A program made the translations under genes and the position numbers. This document shows positions 13,601 through 28,600 of a stretch of 64,000 nucleotides of DNA, piece by piece. The DNA comes from Antedon bifida (Eukaryota > Echinodermata > Crinoidea > Comatulida > Antedonidae), in contig OY727094.1 in NCBI GenBank assembly GCA_963402885.1, positions 17,920,501 through 17,984,500 of the forward strand. The letters run 5' to 3'. Below the pieces are notes generated by a model. The model was given only the letters and a program-made list of their open reading frames with translations. It was not told where the DNA came from and ran no database searches. Position 1 is the first letter of the stretch. Each line of letters opens with the position of its first letter.

Positions 13601-16600
13601 TACCTTATTTAGCAATGTCAATAATGCACTATCCTTTTTAATGAGAAATTTTACAATTTCTGAAGCAGGGTTGAGACCTTGAATCAGGTATTCATATAGT
13701 GGAGGATTTCCATTCTGTGGAAAAAAAAATCAATCATGAAGTTAAATTTTTTTTTTTGGTGAAAGAAGAATGTCAAGTGTGACGCTGTATTTATCTTATC
13801 CTTAAAAATAATTCCATAATTCACATGTGATAAAATAATTTGTTTTAACTATCTTAAATGGTAACGATGTTAATCTCTTTCCAACACAATCACTTTAATG
13901 CAAATAAAATATAAAACCCATGTTTTCACATATCCTAAACTAATAGTACATTCATTACAATTTTTTCATACCCAAATGGCAATATTTAAAGCATTTTAGT
14001 GATCAAATTTCATGTATTACCATGTGAAAAACACAAGTCACGCTTAAGTGATTTTTGTCCAAAAATTCACCTTTTTTTCTGGAAATGTTGGGTGCGGCAA
14101 AGACGCCAACAACAACAACAATAATATTAGGGAATTCATGATTCAACATTTCAATCTTTATCGAATCATTGTTTAATGTGTATTAATTTTAAGTAAAATA
14201 CATTGTTATTCAGTTTATATTAATCGGCTGTTATAAGTTTGTCACCTCTCAACAAATCAAATGATACATTGGGAGGTTTTATGAAATCATGTCCAAACTA
14301 TACAGGGCGCTATAATATTTTTGAAAAATGCATTAGACCATAAAGGGCGCTACTAAAAATGTAAAGGTTTGGTATTTATAATAGTAAATATGTCAAATGT
14401 TGGAAAATAAGATATTTCAATTATTAAACAATACATGAATTTATTACAAACGTCGTGCGGATATTTAGCATATTTTCTTTTTCTTCTTATCTAGAGTCTT
14501 AGAAATTAGAAATATCAGGATATTTTTCTGTATATCCAAAATTGCTTTCGCCTTTATCGGCATAGTTGGGATGTCTGCTCTTTATAAGTTATTTAACTGA
14601 ATGATTCAGATTTCAATGTCAATTTCTAGATTGAATTACAAATTGAGAATAATCCTGACATCTGTTCAAAAAATAACATTTACTTATGAAACAGATTGAA
14701 TTGGGACAAAATTGAGCAAAGTTAGAATATGATATGATTCATTGGATAACAAATTATGGAAAATATTCTTTCTTTCATTCAATTGAGATTCGAGCTGTGC
14801 GCATGCGTAGATCAATATTGAAATAGAGATGGCTATAGAGTATAATAATAAAGCATAGGTTATAGGATTAAACGCCCATATTTAATAACTTATATGAAGT
14901 GAATATGGGTGGGTGTGGACGGGCACATAATCTCTACCCACTACCATTACTTCATGATGTCAAAATATCCGATAGGTCAAATCTCAGCATAAATTATACA
15001 ACCCATAATCTTCTTATCACTTTAAAATCGCTGTGATAGATGTATGTCATCTTTGAAGGAATGGTTTTTTAAATAGGTCTACAAAAAATGACACAATTTA
15101 ATAATAATAATAATAATAACTAGAGGGTAATCCGAGAGTACAAACCTGAAGTTGTTTTTTTATTATAATTTTTTTTTATTTCTTTTTTTTTTTTTTTTTT
15201 TGTGGACCTTGATCTTTGACCCTGACCCTTCAAAATTTAACCACAATTATATGATGAGTCATTGATCATTGTGGCTAAGTTTGGTGAGAATCGGATAAAA
15301 ACTGTTGTCTCTAGGCAGTAAAATAGTTTTTTGTGACCTTGACCTATGACCTTTCCCCTCAAATTCGAACTCGTCGGAGCTTTTGAGGCATAGATCATTG
15401 TGGCCAAATTTGGTGAGAATCGGATAAAAACTGTGGCCTCCAGGCTGTTCACAGACACACACACAAACACACGCACACACAAACATACATGGGTGAAAAC
15501 ATAACCTCCTTGGCGGAGGTAATAATAATTATCATTATTATTAATTATATGATGAACCAGATATAAAAAAATAAAAAAAAGAATAGAATAATTTACTAGA
15601 GTAGGTGAAAGATTGTTGCATACAGTATTTCTGAAAATTGTCTGTATATATATTACCTTATTTTGTGATGTCACTGATGCCCCCTTATTTATGAGACAGG
15701 TCACCATTTCTAATGTAGGATGTATTCCAGTCAGATGTTCATGTAGTGGAGTGTTTCCATTCTGGAAAGAGGTCATAATCATCAGGTTTTAAAATACTGA
15801 TTTAAAAAAAAAAATGTTACATTGGTATTCTGTCACATGACAATTTTATTCCTACCTCTTTTATAGCAGACATAAAAAAAAAATAGGAGTTACACTGACT
15901 AAGGCTAGTGCCACTCACTTACCGGTGTATAAAAATAAATATGTAAATTCCTTTTTTTCTTATTTTGTAAATGTACGACCTCTGATGCCCCCTTATTTAT
16001 GGGACAGGTCACCATTTCTAATGTAGGATCCTTATATCTACGAGTCAAATGTGCATGTAGTGGAGTGTTTCCTTTCTGGAAAGAGGTCATAATCATCAGG
16101 TTTTAAAATCACATGACAATTTTATTCCTAATTCTTTTATAGCAGACATAAAAAAAATAACAGAGTTACACTGACTAAGGCTAGTGCCACTCACTTACCT
16201 CTGTATAAAAATAAATATGTAAATTCCTTTTTTCTTTTTACTTTGTAAATGTACGACCTCTAACACATTTTACAAATTATATATTCAACCATGTGCATAT
16301 TTATACTATGTTTGGACATACAATGTTGTCTTTTTTTTATGATATTTTTTTATGATAGGAATATTTTTGTAAATTGTAACTAAGTGATCAGGATCAGGAA
16401 TATATGCCTTCTCTCAGTTCCAATATAAAAAAACAAACAAAACTTTAATAGTAGACCAAAATAATAAATATTTTGTCATTATCACTGGCAAGCCCAATAA
16501 ACTATACTGTCATGTGACCATTAACAAATCTTGATCTACCTAAAAAAATAATTGATTTTAAATGAAGGTTGGTAGTAGACATTAGGTTAACACAATTCAA

Positions 16601-19600
16601 CAACATTTGCATTTATTAATAAATATTTCAGTGATACTCATTAATATCCTGAGCATTCTAATTCTGAGTTCTAACTTATGCATATTTGATCTTGATGAAA
16701 ACAGTGTTTTCAGTTTTTTTTGTCTCCCCCAACACAACCGCATCTCTAGTTAGAGCGGGGCATATGGTCTCTCTCTTGATAAAAATAGTTTCTATAATAT
16801 TGCACTGAAAAGAGTTTATCTTCACTGCACAACATAGAAACATTGTAAGATGTTTTATTCTTTAATCCGTTCATCTTAGTCCAGTAAAGATAAGTCAAAA
16901 ATAGGGTGAACCTAGAACAAATTGCAACAGAATTTTTTTTGTTTTGTCTGGTAAATATGGTGAAAATGAACATCATATCCAAAGTTTACCAAAATCGGAC
17001 ATCGGGAAGTGGGTTAATTAGCATAAATTCAAAATGGCCGCCATTTGCTATTTTAAAGCCCCATATCTCCTTAACGGTTGGATTTAGACCACCTAAGTGC
17101 ATTACGAGTAGATATAAATGTGATATTAAACATTCTAATTAGCTTATTTAATTTCCCATATGACGTACCTATGACGTCATATGGTAGTTGTGACGTCATA
17201 CATTATGTTATAACTGTTTAAATGACATTATACTATGCGAACAATTTAGGAAATGCAAGAAAACATGTTTCTTAATATTCTCCTTGTTGAAATGAACATT
17301 ATTTCCAAAGTTTACCAAAATCGGACGTCAGGAAGTGGGTTAATTAGCATACATTCAAAATGGCCGCTATTTACTATACCATTTTGAAGCTCCATATCTC
17401 CTTAACGGTTGGTTTTAGACCACCTAAGTGCATTACGAGTAGATATAAATGTGATATTAAACTTTCCAATTAGCATAATTAAATTTCCATATGATGTACC
17501 TATGAGGCATATGGTAGTTGTGACGTCATATATTATGTTATAACTGTTTAAATGACATTATACTATGCGAAAATTTAGGAACTGCAAGAAAACATGTTTC
17601 CTAACATTCTCCTTGTTGAAATGAACATTATTTCCAAAGTTTAGCAAAATCGAACACAGGAAGTGGGTTAATTAGCATACATTCAAAATGGCCGCTATTT
17701 ACTATACCATTTTGAAGCACCATATCTCCTTAACGGTTGGTTTTAGACCACCTAAGTGCATTGCGAGTAGATATAAATGTGATATTAAACTTTCCAATTA
17801 GCATATTTAAATTACCATATAACGTACCTATGATGTCATAAGACATATGACGTCATATTATGTCACAATAATGCTCAATTGGCATTATTCTAAGGGGAAA
17901 ATATAGAAACCGTAGGAAAAGATGTTTTTAATCTCATGAAAATAGTAGAACATTTAACACATCCAGGTTAAGATCATGGGTATCAGAAGTTATTCGACCA
18001 CCCTTCACAACATGCAATAGAACATTCCAGTTAATTTTCTGCAACTGCAAATTTTTATAACTGCATATATATCTCATACATATTTAAAGAAAAGAGATTC
18101 TTAATTCTGTAATGAGTCTGGAATTTAATAATTCGACCCCATCCTAAATATGGAGTTGGATCACAGTTTCCCATCCAAAGTACATACATAGAAAATGTAA
18201 TGTTGGCGCCGTCAAAATATTTTAAAACAAACATGTAGGCATAGCAAGTCTACTTCATTGGCTTTTCTGATGTCTTTTTTTAATTTTGGTCTGAACAGTT
18301 CTTGCTTCGAATATATCTCATCCCTCCGTTTCTTTGCAAGTGCAGAGCGTTTTTCTTTAAGTACCAATTATTCCACTATTTTTTGCTTCTTCTGTCTTTA
18401 ACTGATGGTTCTTCAACCTTGTTGGCACATTATTAAATGTCCTTGTTATATGCTCATTGAATCTTGCAAACAGCATTCAAAAGATAAACATTATATGTCA
18501 TAAAAAGTTGTTGTCTCATAAATGATCGACACCAAACCGATGCAATTTCTGGCAAAGAAATAGCAACTTTGAAAGGAGCAGAATGGAGATGCTGACTATA
18601 CCGAAAACTACAGTATGACATTTATCATTTTATGTGTAATCTCAATTCCGAGATGGGGAATTGAGATGAGTTTGTGGAAATGATAGGTTTGAATAGCCTG
18701 ACCCATTACAATATTGTTTTATTTTCCTTTACCAATTTAAGGAGATGAAGTTCTAAAAGATGTAGTTTTGGAAACACAAAACAAGATGTGCGCGTGAGTA
18801 CAAATCAGTTTCGGAAATACAGTTGATGATCACAACCTTTCATACTGTTTTGTAGAATAACTATTTTCATGAGATTTTGTAAATGGAAACTTAATGATAA
18901 ATTTCAATGGTTTTTACATATATATCTACGCGTAATGCACATAGGCTTTCTAAACCCAACCGTTAAGGAGATACAGTGCTTCAAAATGGTATAGTAAATA
19001 GCGGCCATTTTGAATTTAAGCTAATTAACCCCCTTCTTGAAGTCTGATTTTGGTAAACTTTGGATATCATGTTCATTTCAACAGGAAATTGTTAGAAAAT
19101 TGTTTTTCCTGCAGTTTCAACATTTGTTAGCATAGGATAATGTCATTTAAGCAGTTATAACATAATATATGACGTCACAACTACCATATGACGTCATAGG
19201 TACGTCATATGGGAATTTAAATATGCTAATTAGAATGTTCAATATCACATTTATATCTACTCGTAATGCACTTAGGTGGTCTAAATCCAACCGTTAAGGA
19301 GATATGGGGCTTTAAAATAGCAAATGGCGGCCATTTTGAATTTATGCTAATTAACCCACTTCCCGATGTCCGATTTTGGTAAACTTTAGATATGATGTTC
19401 ATGTTCACCATATTAACCATATAAAACAAAAAAAATTCTGTTGCAATTTGTTCTAGGTTCAACCCTATTTTTACTGGACTAATCTTGTTTAGTTTCAGAA
19501 ACATAAACCACGACGACAACAAAATTACAACAAAAATGATAAATCAAAATTTTTTTTTTTTTTTTTTACCATATTTAACGAGGGTTATCCATCCAGCAAT

Positions 19601-22600
19601 TGCTGAAGACAAACATATACACAAGATGCTCTACTTGGAGTGGAGTTGTAACTTTGTCCTTAGAAAAAAATCCTGACATGTGACGGGACTTGAACCCAGG
19701 ACCCTTGGAGTGGTAGCCAAGCATCATAACCACCAAGCCACAACTCCACTCAAATGATAATAGGGAAATGATGTGATCACATAAAATCAAACTGTACTTT
19801 AAAGCATATTAATCCCAACTGCAGCAGCAGATATCAAATGATCTGATCATATAATTTACTAGCATCAGTACCCGTCTTTGTGTGAGCCCCACTGACAAAC
19901 AGATTTCAACCTCACCAAGGTTGACGTAGTTAAACTTAAAAATGCAAGAGTTGCAATTGAAGTCTCATTTTCTATGTTTTAAAGTAGACTATGCATGGAT
20001 GTTTGCGGTCAGAAACTTTCAATTTCATTGTAATAAAAATAAATACAGAATATTTTACACTACTGTATATTTTAAATACACTTTAGGTATATCGTCCGTA
20101 ATCTGAAGTTAAAAAAGCAAGTACACATTATTTACGAAATTGAAAGTATTGCTAGAACATATTGAATTGAAAAGAATTTTGAAAATTATGGTACGTCCGT
20201 AGATATGCAAATAATAAATATTATTATTTAAATGAATAATTACCGTACAGTACAAAAAAAAAGTTTCCTACAGTAGTAGCCGTTTATAACTGAAATACAC
20301 AAAACAAATAAGATACAAAATGTGACGCTTTTATTATCTTTACATGTAATTAGGAAGCTTACGGAGGAATTATAAATTACTCTATATATACTATATACAT
20401 TAAGAATAATATAATAGGCAAAGTATGTTTGTGCGTATAGAGTACAAGGGGAAAAACGTAAACATACATAAAACAGTGATGAAAAACAAGATGAACCAGG
20501 AGGTAAATTTATATTGAAATTTGTCAAGGTGATTATTGATTAAGGTTGTGGGAAGTGAATTAAATAAACTAAAACATTTAGTAACTTGTACAATAAAAAG
20601 AATAGTCAATGTGAAATAGGGTTAAGAAGGCAATCAGCATGTATGAGTAGCCATAATGTTAAAATCAAAATCAGTAAGTCATTAAAATAAAAGTTGATAT
20701 GGTTTAATTGACTTTTCAATTCTTTTAAGGCTTAAATAATGAAAAATTCAAGAGAATTAAGTTCACAAACTGAGAATACGCATTAAGTTACAGCAAGTGC
20801 AGGTGTTGGTTGTAAGAAATCTTGTGCGCGTAACTTTGTGAAACATGCCATTTTTAATCCATAGAAAGTTGACTCTTGATATGACTTAAATTTAAAAAGT
20901 GTCAATACAAAATGACGTTTGGTTTTTTGATCTATGATCAATCATTTAAATTCATAAAATCGCGCGAAAATCATGTTGCGCAACTCTGACGTTTTCAAAA
21001 AATAGTAGGTGCACAACTTTACGAAGTTATGAAATGTGGAATGAAAGAAGAATAATACAGATAAAAAAAGTTGATGATGATTTTATACAATCCGCCAAGG
21101 TGTGGATAACTAATTATGCAGCCATTTTACAAAAAAAATAATTATGCTAAAAAATGTTATCTTTTGAAATAAAGTGTGGTAGTTGATTAACTTGGATTAA
21201 TGTAAAAAAAAAATCCAGATTATTCTGTCCTAGCGACGGATAGCGAATAGGTCGAATAGAAAAACGATTTGACCCCATGTGTATCATCACATACAGGGTA
21301 GATGTTTATTTTTGGGGGTTTTTTTGGTGTATTAAAATCTTTTTCAAAAGAGACGAATCTATTAAAATAAAGAAGATTTAATTTTAGGACTATTTATTTG
21401 ATGTTAAATCATGGTTTTATGGAATGAAACTACTAAACAGTATTCGCTGTATAAATGCTGTATTCAGGTTGGATAAGTTATTCAGATTAAGGTGTAGTAT
21501 AATTATTCAGATGGGTATTGTAAATACTATTGGTAGTGTATTACTACAAAATGTGAACATATATTGTTATAGTAGTATAAATAATCAAAATACAACTGAT
21601 ATGACCATTCTGAAACTTCTGGTGAAGTTTTATTAATTTCTCTAAATAAATCAATGATTAAAAATGTCTAGTAATGGCATTTCAACTAAGTATTAAATAG
21701 GCTGTGTACATCATAAGTTAACAGTTTTTCAGTCTCATTGAGCTTTATAGCTCCATGATTTGGTAGACTGCAATTGTATTTTAAGAACAGCACTTAAAAT
21801 TGATAAAATATAATATAAATACAATTGAAAGTTTTTAATGTAAATGATTTTAATTAAGATAATTTACATTGGCAGATCTCACTCTGAATATATTTAACCA
21901 TTTCACATATAAACATCAGTGTGGTAAAAGACCTACTTAACAAACAATAAATTATATAGACACATTTAATATTAAAAACTCATTACAATCCAGCATTTGA
22001 GCAGAGAAATATTATTGAGGAAGGTTTTCATTTAATTTTCTCCCTGTTACCTTATTCAAGCTGTGACAATTGTATTTATCATGGCTCTGCACAACCATGA
22101 ACAAACATCAGAATGGTTGTCAATATTATAATTATTAATAAAGGACAAAATAAAATCTGATCCCATCACAATGCACTTTTATATGATGATCTAGCGAACT
22201 CAAGTAGAATAATATAGGTGGTTTCTTGTGTCTTGTGCCTTATGTTGGAAGGCATTGGATAATAAGACACAAAAAGGTGTACAAGGGTGTCTTTAGCTGT
22301 GATTGACACGCTGCACTATCAAAGACGGGTAGATGTTATTGTGTATTAAATAGTTTAAAAATGAGATGATAGCATTCGGTTTATTCTAATTAAAAAAAGT
22401 GGTAGGTTATATAGGTTATACGATAACGTTGTAGTTTTGTGGAATGAAACTATGTTATGGAATGAATCTACAAAGGCATAGTATTATGCGCTGTTTAAAC
22501 ACTGTATTCATGTTGGATAAGGTATTCAGATTAAGGTGTTGTATATTCAGATGGGTAGTGTAAATCCCAAATTATTTTTTTAAAGCAATATAATAATTAT

Positions 22601-25600
22601 AGAAACTACTAATTCATTTTTTTTCAGTTTTATTCATAAATATATGTTTGATGTTCTTCTAAATTCAGTTTTGTGAGCATAAAATAATATCATGACTTGT
22701 TTTTGTATGCAATGTGTGACAATGCTCTATTATCACACATACCCAATTAATGAAAAGGGCGTTGCAAACTACAGAAAGCCACTAATCTCTTCTCTGTATT
22801 GACATCATGCTCTTATACTCTTTCATGGTTTTATACTTTATGTAACTTTGTCATTCTCTTAAACACGATGTTAAATGCACCAGGGTTCTAGCACTGTCTT
22901 TTTTTCTCTTTTGTGGCTTGAACCAGCACTTTTGTTCATTCATTCAATGACATGATTAATACAAGTTAATCAGTAATATGTAATACAGTAGTTGTCATAA
23001 ATCTACAATCTTCATAATCTATTTGATCATTGTTATCCAATATAATCCTCCTTTTTTTTGTCATTGTTGTATATCTTTATCAATATAATATTTTAAAAAA
23101 GACCAAAAATCATTCATTGACAACAAGACACAATTTAATCCGCAATGTGTTGTTGTTCTAAATATTGCATCTTTATAATCTGTTTAAATTGTTATTATCC
23201 TATGTAATTCTCCCTTTTCTTTCTTTTTTTGTGTATTCTTTTTTTTAACATTTTTATCCATGTATAATAATGTGTATATAAAACATTAAAAACAGCTGTA
23301 ATTATTAAAAAAAAGCATTATATAATCATGGAGTAAAGAATAAGAGGAGACACAACTTCAGTCAGTTCATCGTGTTTACCGCTTCCTTAAGGCTATGCTT
23401 GTAATGAGTATTTAATAGGTGCTAAACACTGCCGTTACATAACCCAATTAGCAAAGATTACGCGGTCAATTTTGTACACATGCGTATTAGGACGTCACAA
23501 TACTCTTACTAGGCGATGTGCGTTTAAGCGTGAAAGGTGTACTATACTGTTTGTAGACCTACTGAACTTGTATTCCGACCTTGTTTATTAATTTTTATAA
23601 AAAGCAGCGCTAATCTACTGGATATCTTTTATTAATAAATTAATAATACAAGTTTTATACGGCACCAATAAAGGAATTATATTTATATGGTTTACTGTGT
23701 ACTAAATGTTGGTAATTTCTCCAGACAACTTATCATGAATCATGATGGATTAATGGGTTTAATAAGGACCAGTGGTGGTGCCAGCGGGGGGATACGGGGG
23801 CTGTATCTCCTCGTTGGAGAACCTATCTCCAGAATATTATATTTTTACAAATTTATATTTATTTTTTATAATGGAAAAAAGGGATTTTATATATTTAAAC
23901 ACATTACAGCCTCTAATATACCTATTATCATGATGGATTATTTATACTTTATAGTGCATTATATCGGACGCTTAATGATCTCCTAGTTTTTTTTCACAGC
24001 ATTACTTGCGTGGATATCACAATACATTGCATATTTTGAACTATCATTCGCGATTATAATCTTAATTAGAGAAAGAACCAATCATTTAATAATAATCCAT
24101 TTCGAGTATATGAAAGATGATACCTCTAGTACTTTCACTTTCCAAAAATTAAGAGCGTATCAAAAGGGCTGGTTTGGGATTCATCTGAATCTTTTTTTTT
24201 TTTTTGGTCTTTTGTGAGTTCGTCCCATTTTTATTATCATACTCTGTTATAAATATTATATTTTTTAAGCATATTTTTTCCTTTCGTTTAAAGTTACAAT
24301 GTTAAAAGTAATAAAAACATTGCATTCGTTATTTTACATTAAAAAAAAAATAATTAACAAAATGCCAATAAAAGACGATAAAAATTGATTAAAAACGTAC
24401 TTTTGACAGTTGTCATTATTCTATAAAGCTCGTGTTCGTGTTCGGGTAGAGAGGCTATAAACTCAGGGGAGGAATATAAAATACCCTCCCTTTTCACCAA
24501 GACAAAAATGAATGAGATCAGTAAGAAGAATGCAAAAGTTTGAAAATAAGATATTTAGAATGGATAGCATGGAATGATCTATTTAATGAAAACCGTAAGG
24601 TTAGAGTCCATACACTGTGCAAGTCCAAAATAGTATTTTGGCTCTGTGTGTATGTGAGACGCTTTATACCTGGATGTAAAAATTCGAAATCGGAACAGTT
24701 TGCTTGATATGCAGATTTTTCTTAACCTTTAGACCACTGGGGTTTTTATGGTATTTTTCAACTTCGATTGGATAGCGAATCTTTTTCATCCTCGTCGTAT
24801 TTCTTTTACGTTAGCCCATTTTTGTTCAGCTTTGATAAAGTTACATGCGTTTTCATATTTGATTAAATTGGAAAGTTCCGTTTTGTATACGTTCCATATT
24901 GTTTGTGAAACATTTTCTTCCTTTAATAAATTATTATAGGTAAAACATGACTTATTAATACAAAAATAGAAAATAGAAATAAGTTCATTTATGAGTTTGC
25001 AGTTAGTATTCCCTGTAACAATGTTTTATATCCAACTGGAAAATTGATGGCATGTTTCGTTTGCAGGGAAACACGTTACAATCATTAAATCAAACTTTCT
25101 CCAGACTGGTTGGATTGTTTTACAAAGAAATATCATATGTTTTTCATTTTCTATTTCAGTTTTACCTTTTTTGCATAGGTCAGTTTCCACTATCTTCCAT
25201 AATTTCAGCTTTACACTACATGCTAGAATTCTGTGCAACAGCTTGAAATTAAATCATCATTTAATTCATCTGAATCTTATCAACATTTTTCCTTTTTCCC
25301 TTTCATCCGCCGCCACCCACCGCTTCCCCCACTGCCAATGGGAAGGAGGAGCCGGTTTGATCCTCTCTGAATCCATCTGGTCTCCACATCGTACCGATGT
25401 GTGAAGTTTATGAGCCAATAAACGTCATCCATGAAGATTCTTTAAATTCGAAGTCATCTCCCAAAATTTTGGGTATTCTAAAGTTAAAGTATTTTCCCGT
25501 TTTTCCATTCACATTTCACTAAATAAAAGTGTGATGCAAGATTCGCGACAACACGACATATTACCCAATTCTCCTTTTTATAAGACGTGACATATTAAAT

Positions 25601-28600
25601 ACATTCTAATATAAAGTTTTTTGGTGGAGAGTAGTCCTACAATGATAATTATCATTGGACATTATATACACAAAAGCATCTCATAAATGATCGGTTCACC
25701 TCCACGGCCTGAAAGTTCTCATTTGGGACGAGATAGTAAAGCCCAGAACAAAAGTTTTATATGCATTTTCAAATATTTTTCGTTATTCCAGTACGACTGT
25801 TTATTTTGGTCAGAAGAAAAGATTGATGCATTTAAACAATATTTAACAAGGCCATATACATGGCTGCAGTTGCGTGCTAAAATTTGAGTTAGTGTTTACC
25901 AACCGACCCGACTGACCATCTGACCGACCGACATAGTTAGCTGGAGAGTCGCATTGCACACGCCTACTAAAAAGGTTTGGGAGAATTAACACATTAGTTT
26001 AATTCAACCTAAACCCCATTGACTGGCAGCCAATTTGACTATTTTTTGCTTTAAATTACTTTAAAATGACTTACTCAACAAAGAACTGTTTAAGAATTAT
26101 TTATTCAGGAAGACAATATATCTTTCAGAGAAAATCAGTTTTGTGTCCCGATAGTCATCATCGGTCGGTGGGTTACGATAGCTGTGTAAAATAATAACAC
26201 AGTGTTCTATCGAAAATTAGAATACTATATCCGTCAGACGTCTTCTAACTTTATATAAAAAATCTTCGGGGGAGGATTACATTTTATAAAACACGAAATT
26301 GTCTCACACATTATACGATATGGATGTCAATAGACAATTCAAAGAAAATTTAACAAAAATGAGAAAATATTTCAGACGACTTTATTCATTTCATCTTTAT
26401 ATATCGTATACGCGAAATGGATTGTCATTTAAATGATTCTTACTTTAATTAACATTGATTATAATCGCGAATGACAGTTCAAAATATGCAATGCATTGTG
26501 ATATTCACGCAAGTAATGCAGTGAAAAAAAAGAGAATGTCCCGAATAAAACCAGATAACTAGGAGATCATTACGTGTTAGCAGATATTCAATATGAAAAT
26601 AATCAATCATGATGGTATACTGGAGGTTGTAATGTGTTTAAATATATAAAGTCCTTATTTTCCATGATAAAAATTAGAAATAAATTAGAAAAGTATATTC
26701 TGCCACTTGCGTTTAAAAAAAAGAGGTAATAAACTAACAAACCGCATCAAATTTCGTATTATAATCTTATATTTAATTCATTGAGGTACAGTTAAAATTG
26801 TTTGATTGATAAAAATATGACGGGTGAGGGCGCACTTTATTATATGGAATATTGTATTTGAACATTTTTAAACATATATCTGTAAATATTTAATTTATAC
26901 TTTGGTTTTCTTTATATGTTAATGTATTTTATTATATAATTTATTGTAAACTATACTTAAATTATTGTATAAACTATTATTATGTCGTAGGTTTTATAGC
27001 TTTGTTATTGTATTATTCAACTGGCGGTAACGGCATCTCGTAATTTCAGTCACGCTTCGTACGCATTTGCTGTACATATAATAATACGACATGATGCGGT
27101 TATAAATTGGGTATAAAAGTCTAATTTTCTCAAGACGCAACATCAAGAAATGTTATTATCAATATACATAGGACCTACGGATGACTAATATCACAAATAA
27201 AAATTTGAAGTTGCATAAAAAACACAAGAAACGTTTTATTACATATATGTAGTCATAAATATATATTTATTTAGTCATAATAAATATAATATAGAAAATA
27301 GAATATCGCAAATGAATAATCAACAATTGTTATTAATCATTCAATATATCTGAAGAAAGAACAATGATTAATTTTTAAATGTCGAGCGGCGTTTTTTGTA
27401 AGAAATATTTCTTGTTTAATGTAACTTAAAATATGAAATCAAAAGAGCAATGGATTAGAATGTTACAAACTGTGTAGATCTACTCTCCTTGAATTGTACA
27501 ATAGAAATGAGTTCTGTATTTTAGCAGTAAGTAGCTGAATGAACTTAATGATCCACACGGTGAATACAGGCAAACTGCAATTATACTGATTTTACATGTG
27601 TGACAATCATGATTACAATGTTGTTGTGATGACTAACCTATCTAGAAGAACCTTGTGAATTCATTTTGAGAAGAGTTTTAACAAACTAGACAAGATAGAT
27701 GGGGGTTAAGATACTTCAGTTCAGTAGAATAAATAATACACCTATAAGGTTTTATCAAAGACTATAGGTCTATGCCCCTGGAAATTAAAAATCAAGAACA
27801 TTTAACTGATACAAATATTTAAACTTATGTGCTGTAGACTTTACGAAGGGTTTTGATCGTGTGGATCAAAATGTTGTCATAAATAAATTAATATCTATTA
27901 CTTGTGGGGTGCCCCAGGGCACGAAGTTGGGCCCCCTTCTCTTTTTGGTATTAGTCAATGATGTTGCTGAGAGAACTGACAGGCAGTGGAAATATGTGGA
28001 CGACCTCACTCTTAGTGAAGTAGTTAGAAGTAGTGATAGCCAATTGTTGCAGGACACTTTAAATCAACTTGATGATTGGTGTTTGATAAATAGAGTCCTC
28101 CCCAAGCCATCCAAGTGCAATGTGATGCGTATTTCCTTCCTAAAGTCCGAATGTCCTCCTCCCAGTTTCAATCCAAATGGCCATGATCTTAAATGTGTAA
28201 ATCACATTAAACTGCTTGGTGCTACCTTGCAGGATAACCTTAAATGGGATATGCGAATTCATGATATCGTTGCTAAAGCATGTCGACGTTTGTACACTTT
28301 GATTATACTTAAGAAAGCCAAGGCGCCTTCTAAAGATCTACTACAAGTATATACTTGCTATATACGTCCTTTAGTTGAATATGCATGCCCTGTGTGGCAC
28401 AGTTCAATTACGAAAGACCAAACTAAGTCAATAGAAAGAGTTAAAAAAGAGCTCTACGAATCATTTATGGCATGAACTATGTATCCTACGAGTCTGCTCT
28501 TAAATTGTCTGACCTTCCATCGCTAGTTAACAGAAGAGTCCAACTCTTACTGAAATTTGGTAAAGGAATAATAAAGTCTGATACATTTAGAATTCTTCCC

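Larger units (their letters stand above)
23830..26715. mobile_element. foldback structure with ~250-bp inverted arms
   Basis: 23830-24070 and 26410-26715 are inverted copies: TATATATTTAAACACATTACA, AATGATCTCCTAGTT, GCATTACTTGCGTG, CATTGCATATTTTGAACT and CATTCGCGATTATAATC occur in one and are complemented in the other. The 2.3 kb between them holds a LINE relic, a dispersed ACCGACCGAC repeat and a copy of the 11.8-kb repeat. Terminal sequence not resolved. Confidence 0.7.

Noticed and set aside
16906-19522. Similar 78- and 98-codon frames in the two arms of the TIR element
   Set aside because: They are the same repeat unit read in both arms; in the tandem copies the frame breaks, so there is no coding constraint.
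19676-19750. Functional tRNA gene
   Set aside because: A and B boxes are present but acceptor and anticodon stems do not pair properly; better explained as a SINE.
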